Both the position numbers and the translations under genes were made by a program. A stretch of DNA of 64,000 bases, taken from the NCBI GenBank assembly GCA_014529385.2, contig CM043969.1, positions 37,011,922 through 37,075,921 of the forward strand, written 5' to 3'. The notes beneath the pieces were generated by a model, which worked only from the letters and a program-made list of their open reading frames with translations, did no database searches and was not told the DNA's origin. This DNA is from Adiantum capillus-veneris. Lineage: Eukaryota > Streptophyta > Polypodiopsida > Polypodiales > Pteridaceae. Shown here piece after piece: positions 55,828-64,000 of the stretch (positions are counted from its first letter, which is position 1; each line of letters begins with the position of its first letter).

Positions 55828-57193
55828 TTGTCTTGAAGCTCCAAATGTTCTACGGAGTCATAGAACTCGTCTTCTTCTTTGTCTTTGAATTTTTGAATCA
55901 CACTCACTACAAATTAAGGAACAACATCATATCCATCTTTATCACAAAACTTTGTTGTTGGACCGTCTTGAATAGTGCACGCGTCCACAGTAGCCAAGAT
56001 GTAGTGGCTCTAATGCTTCTTCAAGAAATGGTTCTAAGATATAGACCTTATTTTCAATTGCCCTTTCTAAAATACACTCCACTCGTTTCAGGCTTCTGCA
56101 TTGTGAAGCTCCACACATCCACAGTTCTTTAGGCTTACACAACCATGCTAGAATTTTTGCTCCTTCTACGTAAAGGAATCAAACTCTTCTACATGGGTTC
56201 ACATCACATCCTTGTAACTATGGTCCTAAAGAGTTATTCTCGTTGTTGTTTCCATGTGTCTCAGGTAAATATGGTCATAACCCCAATCTTGGACCATTTT
56301 CAATTGTCGCATGAATGGTCTTCCTAGAATGATGGCATAGTTGTTCTTCTTGACAAAGTTAACAATAGCAAAGGTTTTCTTATATTCAATGCCACTAGAA
56401 GTAACAACTTCTTTTTCTAGCAGTCCTTTGGTCCTTTTCATGTGGCCATCTACAAGCTGCAATTTCATCCTGGTAGCCCTCACTGTTGGTTTTTCCCTTT
56501 TTTCTAGGTCTCTTTTGTTGCGATGGCAACACCGGCTCCACTATCAAGAATTGCCATGGTTTTTAAACCTTGAAATACCATAGGAAGAGTGATGTTCCCA
56601 TATTCTTCCTCATAATACTCTTTGACCTTGTTTAATGGCACTGGCCTAGTGTTTATTTGAGGCATTTCAAGATCTTTGATCCCTTGCTCGATTTGAGTCA
56701 TTGGGTTTTTAATGCCAAATTTCTCTAGACATTTACCCACAATAGTCCACATGTTTGGTCTTATTCTGAGCAACTCGGCTAATTTTATCGTATATGTGAC
56801 TGGTGTTGACAAAATGTCTATTGGCCCTTTTGAATTGATGACCTTGTTAGAAGACAGCCTCTGTGATGGGACTGCAATAACATCTGACTAGTCCTCGTAC
56901 ACTCCTGTATAGGATGGTAATGTTCTTAGTGAATGGGATTGACTGTCCATAGACTGTACAAATCCTTTGTCTCCCCAATATGATTGCACTTTTATATTCA
57001 TTTGAGATCCAGTTTCAATTTCCTCTATTGGTGGAAGAGACATTCCTATCCCATCACCCGTCTGGTTTACTCGTTTGCTTAGCTCACTCGCTTTATTGGC
57101 CTCTTTGATTTGTTTCCACAATTCTTCAAGACCATATATTTCTTTACAACCTTGAGGTATAGCTAGGTGAAATCCCTCGAAAGAGTTATTCAT
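55828..57193 (-). pseudogene. Retroelement gag/protease remnant
   Basis: Read from 57193 on the minus strand: a gag-like linker (FHLAIPQGCKEIYGLEELWK), then KLAELLRIRPNMWTIV and the aspartic protease MAILDSGAGVAIATKE at about 56512-56560. After a frameshift (56504-56483) comes ILGRPFMRQLKMVQDWGYDH. The tail in frames to 55828 has FVVSVIQKFKDKEEDEFYDS. DSGAG with ILGRP is the retropepsin signature. It differs from the proteases of elements A and B. No RT follows. Confidence 0.75.
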
Positions 57194-57899
57194 GGTATTT
57201 AACGCTATCCTTGGTCGTGATGTTGGGTCCTTGAGCTTTGGTCCGTGCTCGTGAGTGGAATCTAGCTCTTTTCATTCATGGTTTGGTGGGATTATTGGTG
57301 TAGGTGGGACAAGGATCACACCCTTAGGTTGTCCAACTAGTGGTTCTAACAAAGCTTGGGCCTTTTGAATCATTTTTTTGGCACATTCCAAGCATGTGCT
57401 TTTCTAGTTCCGCATATGGATATTTTGTCCACCTTCTTAGGTTTGGTTGTTTTTAAGCCGTTGTCGTGCTGTGACACGCACATAGTGGGAACGCATGCTA
57501 CAAGATCTATCTTGTATTTTTTTTAGATACATAATTATATTTTCTATAGTGTACATATGCATATTTAAGTATAATAATAAGCCTTCTATCTCATCCTATT
57601 ATTTTTCTCAAGGGTAACATATCCTTACTTTACCATCATAAAATACTATGGGAAAAGCATCAATAGCTCCGCCTCTTTAGCTTGGGGTAAAAAGCATTGA
57701 TTCTTTATTTCTACTATTTCATTATCATCTCACACCCTAGCTAGATCCTATATCTAAGGTAAACTCCAATATATATATATTCTATGTATTTTTTATACTT
57801 TTCTTATATTTCTTTTTAAATAGCTACTAGGCGAGAATCAAATCCTAGTGGGACACTAGGTGGCATGATTTCAAAGATACACTTATTTTAATGCATTAT
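57194..57899. other. AT-rich spacer, perhaps the start of the element B LTR
   Basis: No gene recognised. The 5' LTR of element B may begin here, but without the 3' LTR its boundary cannot be placed. Confidence 0.4.
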
Positions 57900-58286
57900 T
57901 GCAAGCATGAGTACAAAACTTTGTCAAGGAGCAATGTCATGCTTTCATATGGCATGAGGTGTCCTTTGGAATTAAATGAAAGTCTAGGCTAAGGAGACCA
58001 CATGAAGACTTTTGCTGCCATAAATGGACCCTATTTTGATGAATTTTTTACACAAGGTTCCAATCCGAATTGGAAAATGATTTTAAAATAAAAATCGTAG
58101 CTAATGAGCTGAAGTTTTTGCCCATATTTTTACTTTTTTATTTGGAGCCACGGTTGAGGAGATATGATCAAAATACTGGACCCCAGTCTGCCCACATCAT
58201 GCAGTGCAACTCATTTCCAACTTTTCCAATTCCTGTTCACACTGGCTCCTCTCTTCTTGTGTAAACCCTTGGGGGTTCCCTTCACC

Positions 58287-58294
58287 TATAAAAG
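58287..58294 (+). promoter_or_regulatory. Probable TATA box of element B
   Basis: CACCTATAAAAGGGG, a strong TATA-box match within the LTR-like region, placed like the box of element A. Confidence 0.6.
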
Positions 58295-58634
58295 GGGACC
58301 TCTTCTTCCTTGGAAGGAACTCAAGCATTCAAGCCATTGATGAGAGGAATTCTTGAGGGAGTGAGTAGTAATGCCTAATTGTACTTAGCCCCATTTACAT
58401 AAGCCCAAGCCTACACTTTCTCCTAGAGGAAGACTAGCCATTCTTGTACGCTATCCTTGGAAGATAAACTCTAATCAAAGAAGATGTTGTACTTGGCGTA
58501 TCAATCAAAGTGGAGTGCTCCCCTCTTCTTCTCTCTCCATCAATAATGGTGCCGAAGGGTTTGTCAAGTAAGATGTGTTCTACATTGATGTTTTCTTGAT
58601 TTCTTATTGTTTTCTTTTCCATCTCTAATCCGAC

Positions 58635-58763
<129 letters not shown>

Positions 58764-58966
58764 TGTATCTAATCTCATCTCCTTAACCAAATCTATCTCT
58801 CTTACTCTTAGTAATTCATCCTCTCTACAAATTTTAGGTTCTCTTTGCTACAGGTACATCTCTCCCTGCAGTATCCTTATTGTCTACGGGAAAGAATAGG
58901 GCTTGGGAGGGAAAATTCTCATCTCTTCACTTCTCTCATATCTACATTTCTCACATACTATCCTAG

Positions 58967-59185
58967 ATGAATAACCCACATGATGATCATTTCTATCGCT
59001 TTCATTCTGTACAATCTATTAGAATTAACGTATGGATTAGCCATAAAATACACTTTCAACAACGTATAGTGTTTCTCTTTGGCCTTGAAAGGCTCAATGA
59101 AATACTTCTATCACCGGATCCCATCATAGTACCTCTCATAGACTATAATTTTTCTTTTGATGTAAGCGTAGTTATCTTGCTATGA
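58967..59185 (+). CDS. Small ORF type 1 of element B, intact (72 codons)
   Basis: Same length as 31126-31344 in element A and alignable without gaps (IRIN, KIHFQQR, PLIDY, SFDV, ILL). Its stop codon overlaps the start of the next ORF as ATGA (59182-59185), as in coupled translation. Function unknown. Confidence 0.72.
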   Translation: MNNPHDDHFYRFHSVQSIRINVWISHKIHFQQRIVFLFGLERLNEILLSPDPIIVPLIDYNFSFDVSVVILL

Positions 59186-59394
59186 ACCAAGAGGATTTGT
59201 ACACACAATTAATCCCAATCACTAGACAAAATATATATATTATGGTAAGCACAAAACTACAATTCCAAAGAACAATTCGTAGCCTATTTGGTCAGCCAAG
59301 ATTGAATGCCATTAACGCATCCATTAACCCTTTCATATTACCCATGATACGATATGACCATAGCCTTGATGTTTTCATCTTCGTATTGTTTTGA
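59182..59394 (+). CDS. Small ORF type 2 of element B, intact (70 codons)
   Basis: Matches the 70-codon ORF at 30892-31104 (STKLQFQ, INAS, RYD, SLDV, IFVLF) and, more weakly, its type 1 neighbour (SLFGQPRLN versus FLFGLERLN). The order of the two types is reversed relative to element A. Function unknown. Confidence 0.72.
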   Translation: MNQEDLYTQLIPITRQNIYIMVSTKLQFQRTIRSLFGQPRLNAINASINPFILPMIRYDHSLDVFIFVLF

Positions 59395-59648
59395 CATTCT
59401 CTTTTGCGTTCTTTCTTTGTGTGTGTGAATGCAAGAGAGAAAGAGTGAGTCTTCTTTGATTGCACTTCTTTCCAAACCCTAGTCTTCATGGCATCTATGG
59501 TTTAACTCCTTCATATAGTTTTTGTTGAGTTCTCTCACAAACTCTCACAGCCATAAGCCCGGTGCTTTCCTGGCAAGACCGCAAATTTCTCGACATATTT
59601 TTGGTGAACCGGAGGCGAATCTGCTAGGGTGAGAGTTTGTGGGTAACC

Positions 59649-60506
59649 ATGGGTGATCATGTTGAGCAACATGGTATGCATTTTGACCCAGCAACAATGC
59701 AAATGTTTCAAGCATTTGCAATGGTCATGCAACAACAACATGCTACTGAAAGAAGGAAGATTTCAGCAACGAAGTCCATACAAGCGGTCGTGAACAGAAT
59801 GGATCAGTTCAATGGCAAAGATGTAACCAAGTACTTACGTGAGTATGTGAAGGAGATGGAGCTGCATCGCGTGTCAGAAGGTGAGATGATTCAAAGCTTT
59901 GAGCTAGTTGTTGCTCCAGAAATTAGGGAGCATGTTAGGGCAATTAAAGATGGGCATGGGAGAAATTGGGAAGAACTCAAAGTAGCTTTAAAGGAGGAAT
60001 ATTTCATGGAGGACTCGGAGAGAGTGACCAAAAGGACATTCTTAGAATGGGTAGTCAAGCCAAAGCAAGGGCTATCAATAACAGAGCTACTTAGGGAATT
60101 TGAGCGGCGCTATGCACAACTCACTAGGACAGAAAGGGCCACACTAGATGCAGAGAAGACAAATCTTTTCTTACAAGCTGCAGGTAAAGAGTTTCAAGAA
60201 AATTTGGAGCTTCTTCTTGAAGATAAAGATGCTGAGCAAGGACTAAAGACCGACTGGAATGAGGTTGAAGGTGCTGTCTCACTGCTTGCCAAACGACAAA
60301 GAAGAAGGGACAAGATGGTAGTAAACACTACAAGTCCTTCCACCTCAACTTCTGACAAAATGGTAAAGCCTACTTTTATCGCTCCTAAGTTTGATGAGTC
60401 CATGCTAGATGAGCTTGTGAAGGGAATGCGAGACTTGAAGGTGAAGTTTGCAAAGCTTGAAGAAAAAGGCCAACCATCAGGGCCACTTCCTAGGCAAAGA
60501 CAATAG
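59649..60506 (+). CDS. Element B Gag, open segment
   Basis: From ATG 59649 about 285 codons: a Gln/Met-rich start (FQAFAMVMQQQHATERRK), then a capsid-like helical region (RMDQFNGKDVTKYLREYVKE, WEELKVALKEEYF, LREFERRYAQLTRTERATLD). TAG at 60504-60506 separates it from the zinc knuckle CIWCDSTDHVRRDC, which is in the same frame just downstream. Confidence 0.82.
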   Translation: MGDHVEQHGMHFDPATMQMFQAFAMVMQQQHATERRKISATKSIQAVVNRMDQFNGKDVTKYLREYVKEMELHRVSEGEMIQSFELVVAPEIREHVRAIKDGHGRNWEELKVALKEEYFMEDSERVTKRTFLEWVVKPKQGLSITELLREFERRYAQLTRTERATLDAEKTNLFLQAAGKEFQENLELLLEDKDAEQGLKTDWNEVEGAVSLLAKRQRRRDKMVVNTTSPSTSTSDKMVKPTFIAPKFDESMLDELVKGMRDLKVKFAKLEEKGQPSGPLPRQRQ

Positions 60507-62024
60507 CCCAAAGAAGGGTTTGTTAATAGATGTATTTGGTGTGATAGTACAGACCATGTAAGAAGGGATTGTGATGATTTTAGTGATGCTTTGTCAAAAG
60601 ATGTTGTCTTTTTTAAGGATGGTAAGATCCACTTAAGAGAGACAGGTCTACCCTTGAGAACTAACTTTGGGAAGGGGGGAATGCAAACCTTAGTTGAAGA
60701 TATGGCAACCAAGCATGCCACCTCTCTAGTTGAGGCAGCTACTTATGGAGTAAAAATTGAACATTTTTGTGATGAAGAGGTGAGTGACCATCATGGTCAA
60801 ATTTGGCCAAATGTCATGCAATTAGCTAAAAAGGGAAAGCTTACAAAAGAGATCCTACATGAAGCAGGTGATTGCATACGTCTAGAAACAGGATGGAATG
60901 ATCCAGTGGACTCATTGTCAGTGCATGTCTACATTACAAAATGCCAACAAAATGAGGCAATTGTAGAAGAGAAGCGCAGACGTGAGAATGCTGATGAAGG
61001 ACCATCAAAAAGAGCTTCTAGAAGTGGGGGAAGAAGCGACTCAATGCCTTCTCAAACACCCTCAACACAATGAGCATCTCCACCTGAAGTACTCATGGAG
61101 GAGTCTACAACAGGAAAGAAGAAAGAGCCAACGAAAGGTAAGACAAAAGGCCCAACTTATAAACTACAATCTGATATTGAGGTTGCTACAGATTTAAAGA
61201 AAGTCTTGGAGGAAAGGATCTTGAATAGCAAGATTGAGTTTACTCTGGGAGAAGTTCTTGGCATTGCAAAGCGTGAATTCCATGAGGAGATCATTGACAT
61301 CATCAAGAGAAAGAGGCAAACCCTTGCTGAAGTTTCTCGTCCATAGGTTGAAGGGGAAACCTCAAAGACACAAGGGATGCAACTGCAAAATAAGGAGAAT
61401 GATGGAGCTGTGGTAGGATGCTACCAATCTAGTGGGAGAGTGAACCAAGTGTATTTCTCAAATGATAATGAAGAAGTTGAAGATATTCCTAGGAGTTACT
61501 ATTCACGAAGTCATTGGGCAAGGGCTACTACAGAAACTTTGGTCAAGGTAGGTGATCTTGAAGAGCCATTTGTTGCCTTGATTGACCATGGTTCAGAAAT
61601 AAACATAATGTCAAAGAGTCTCTACAACAAGTGCAAATGGCCGATGGACATAGATCATGGCTGGATGGTAAAAGTGGCAAACAATTCATCCGGTGAATTG
61701 TATGCAGCATGTCCAGGTGTGAAGGTAACAATAGGTGATGTAAAGATTGACCAAAACTTCTTTGTACAGGATACATCTTCATATCATCTCATCCTTGGAC
61801 AACCCTACATTGTGGGAGTTCGAATGGAAACAAAGGTAATGGACGATGGTTCATCATATGCTAGAATACGTAGCAAAGATGGTAAACGAGCTGTCCAATT
61901 TCTCACAGTCTGTGTAAACCATGAAAGAAATCGTGACAACCTCAGAGAACATCCTCTACCAAAGGTAAGCAAAGAGTTTCATGATCATAGAGAAATGATG
62001 GGTTTTGGCCAAGTACCATTGTAA
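60507..62024 (+). pseudogene. Element B nucleocapsid, linker and protease, with stops
   Basis: Continues the gag frame: zinc knuckle (about 60537-60578), a linker, TGA 61071-61073, TAG 61344-61346, then a protease with ALIDHGSEINIMSKSLY near 61575-61625 and HLILGQPYI near 61785-61812. It ends at TAA 62022-62024. Three nonsense codons and no frameshift separate gag from protease. Confidence 0.82.
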
Positions 62025-62092
62025 AGCGGGATTGCAGTGGTACAGAAAGAAAAAGGGTCTCACTTGATCCAAAAATAGGTGAAACTTTCTCG

Positions 62093-62482
62093 ATGAGCTC
62101 CGTGGTAACAAGGAATGGATCAGTATGTTTTACAAAACTTGAAGATTTGAAGAGATATGAGAGGCAATATGTGCATAATGTACAAATAGGTATGAAAAAG
62201 AGTGGGTTGCTAAAGCCTATTGAAAATGTTTTGGGTTTGTGTGAACAAGTTTCTTTTGTAGATACTATGGGTGAGCTTGATGCTATAATGAGGTCTAGTT
62301 TGCATCTTGAAAATGAAGTTGTGGAAGTTTGCTCTATGGAAATGTATCAAGTAATAGAAGCCTTTAAAGAAAACCAAACAGTTGGCCCAGAAGTCCATGT
62401 TGAAACTAAATACAAGAGTGTAGCAAAGAAGGTGAAACCAGTAGCTTCACCCTTACCACCCAACAACAGCGAAAAGATTTAA
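62093..62482 (+). pseudogene. Element B linker between protease and RT
   Basis: A 129-codon frame different from gag's (KRYERQYVHNVQIGMKKSGL, FVDTMGELDAIMRS) leads by a stop and another frame change (near 62615) into the RT. No domain recognised. Confidence 0.55.
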
Positions 62483-62615
62483 CAGGCTTCTTTACAACCA
62501 AGTTTGCGGAATCCTAAAAAGATCGGGCATACCTTCACAAAGGAGTCTTTTCAAGAGTTGCAGATTGGTTGCAAGGAGTTTCTAACACAGGAGGAGACAA
62601 AGTGCTTCCTAGGAA

Positions 62616-64000
62616 ATGCTTTCAAAGCATGGTAAGGCTTTTGCATTTGAGCCACATGAGATAGGATGTGTTGATCCTTATATTGTAGCTCCTATGGTAA
62701 TTTTCACAATACCTCATGTGCCTTGGAATCTGCGGCCTATTCTGGTTCCAAAGGCTCATTTGCCAAAGTTAGTAGAGCTACTGAATGAGAAAATCAAAAT
62801 GGGAATCTTGGAGCCTTCTTGTGCTCCATACTCAAACAGGTGGTTCACAGTTCCAAAGAAGAATGGTTCTCTACGCTTCATCCAAGATATGCAACCAGTG
62901 AGCAAGGTGACAATTAGAAATGTAGGAACATGTCCAATTGTGGATGAATTTGCAGAGGCGTTTGCAGGGAGGACAATCTACTCAATGGGGGATCTCTACT
63001 CAGGGGATGATCAATTTCAGCTTGCAATCGAAAGCAGAGACTTGACAACCATGAGGACACCTTTGGGTTTGGTAAGGATGTGTACCTTGCCACAGGGAGC
63101 AACCAACTCGGTTGCACATATGATGAATGGGATGAATAAGGTCTTACGTGACTTTATTCCTCAAATCACAATGCCTTTCATTGATGATTTGCCTATCAAA
63201 GGATGTGAAGAAAGTGACAAAGATGAAGCTTTGGATCTCAAGGGATGTCGCAGGTTTATGGTAAATCACATAAATGATTGTGATAAAATTTTGTCTAGGT
63301 TGGAAGAAGTGAATCTTACATTGTCAGGGAAAAAGTCTATGTTTGGTGTCAAAGAAGTGCTCATTGTGGGGCACATGTGCGGACCATATGGTAGGAAACC
63401 TTGTCCATCAAAGGTAGATGCCATCCAAAGAATGAAAGAAACATGCACTAGCATCACTGAGGTTAGAAGGTTTCGGGGAGCATGTGTCTTCTATGTTATT
63501 TGGATTCCACATTATGCACATGTAGCTGATCCTCTTTATCAGCTGCTTAGAAAGAATCAGAAGATTAAATGGACAGAAGCACATGTAAAATCCATGAAAA
63601 AGCTAAAGGAGTTACTCCAGTTAGCAACGACTTTGAGAAAGGTAGACTACGAGTGTCAAAGGCCAGTGATTGTGACAGTAGATACCAGTTCTACAGGGAT
63701 TGGATGGGCAATAGGGCAAGATGACAAAGAAGGACACAGATATGTGGTAAGATTTGGAGAAAAGGTACTAAGTGCTCGCCAAAGAAACTATCCACAGATA
63801 AAGAGAGAGTTATGGGGTATGGTTACAGCCTTCAAAAGTGGGAAAGAGTACCTAATTGGTGTATGTGTGGTTGTAGAAACAGATTGTCTACCACTTCTTG
63901 GGATGATTACAAGCTGCTCAACACCAGACATTGCTATGTTGCGGTGGATTGCCTACATTAGGTCCTTAAATCCCGAGTTTAAGCACATTGTAGGTAAAGA
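62616..64000 (+). CDS. Element B reverse transcriptase and RNase H, partial at the right edge
   Basis: From ATG 62616 the frame is open for 461 codons to the window end. It has VPWNLRPILVPKAHLPKLVE, YSNRWFTVPKKNGSLRFIQD, IVDEFAEAFAGRTIYSMGDL, MRTPLGLVRMCTLPQGATNS, the catalytic FIDD at 63177-63188 (FIDDLPIKG), and RNase H (VDTSSTGIGWAIGQ, LSARQRNYPQIKRELWGM). The RT differs from that of element A and of common plant gypsy lineages: DMQPVSKVT replaces the DYRxLN block and FIDDLPIKG the FIDDILVYS block. I associate these variants with gypsy-like RTs of fungi and seed-free plants, from memory. Integrase should follow beyond the edge. Confidence 0.85.
   Translation, partial: MLSKHGKAFAFEPHEIGCVDPYIVAPMVIFTIPHVPWNLRPILVPKAHLPKLVELLNEKIKMGILEPSCAPYSNRWFTVPKKNGSLRFIQDMQPVSKVTIRNVGTCPIVDEFAEAFAGRTIYSMGDLYSGDDQFQLAIESRDLTTMRTPLGLVRMCTLPQGATNSVAHMMNGMNKVLRDFIPQITMPFIDDLPIKGCEESDKDEALDLKGCRRFMVNHINDCDKILSRLEEVNLTLSGKKSMFGVKEVLIVGHMCGPYGRKPCPSKVDAIQRMKETCTSITEVRRFRGACVFYVIWIPHYAHVADPLYQLLRKNQKIKWTEAHVKSMKKLKELLQLATTLRKVDYECQRPVIVTVDTSSTGIGWAIGQDDKEGHRYVVRFGEKVLSARQRNYPQIKRELWGMVTAFKSGKEYLIGVCVVVETDCLPLLGMITSCSTPDIAMLRWIAYIRSLNPEFKHIVGK

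Overview
The window is nuclear DNA of a land plant with a large, transposon-rich genome. Evidence: a Ty1/copia element with a tRNA-iMet primer site, a Ty3/gypsy element with the dual RNase H layout of the plant Tat lineage, plant L1-type LINEs, plant beta-tubulin and DEAD-box helicase fragments, and one single-exon gene of a plant-type Cys/His-motif family. Very long introns and long (GA)n/(CT)n tracts suggest a fern-like or other seed-free plant, but the sequence does not settle the species. I saw no tRNA, rRNA, CRISPR or organellar genes.

Layout. 1-6632: a LINE 3' portion split by an apparently young, intact Copia element (1014-6191; identical 227-bp LTRs, 5-bp target duplication, 1428-codon polyprotein). 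7000-7269: another LINE scrap. 8401-11457: a 5'-truncated LINE with poly(A) and a 12-bp target duplication. 13459-13538: a near-perfect hairpin. 14723-16222 (-): the best intact host-type gene. 18173-18765 (-): gypsy integrase/chromo-like remnant. 20640-22844: candidate exons and a broken beta-tubulin fragment. 25245-25978 (-): repeat-containing ORFs. 27647-45503 (+): scattered exons that may form one degenerate gene with a coiled coil and an FCP1/NIF (HAD phosphatase-like) domain. An 11.1-kb gypsy element (A, 28223-39301) and a shortened solo LTR (40560-42273) sit between its exons.

40205-50760 holds the most unusual DNA: several arrays of a 16-bp palindromic word (TATGCTAATTAGCATA and variants), including a 375-bp palindrome whose arms differ at about three positions. 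The arrays lie between exons of the FCP1-like gene, just downstream of a minus-strand gene, and inside that gene's presumed intron. The minus-strand gene (51484-47290) encodes a decayed protein with DFAENY, DGAASQFK and GHGKGEHDGAG blocks, which look like an RNase H-fold/DDE nuclease core. The juxtaposition suggests, but does not prove, an uncharacterised transposon-like system.

52101-57193 (-) carries remnants of a gypsy chromovirus, a DEAD-box helicase and a retroelement protease region. From about 57.9 kb to the edge is a second gypsy-type element (B) with an atypical reverse transcriptase. Elements A and B both carry, between LTR and gag, a pair of related 70- and 72-codon ORFs conserved without gaps between elements. 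I do not recognise this family; together with the palindrome/DDE locus it is the most promising novelty here.
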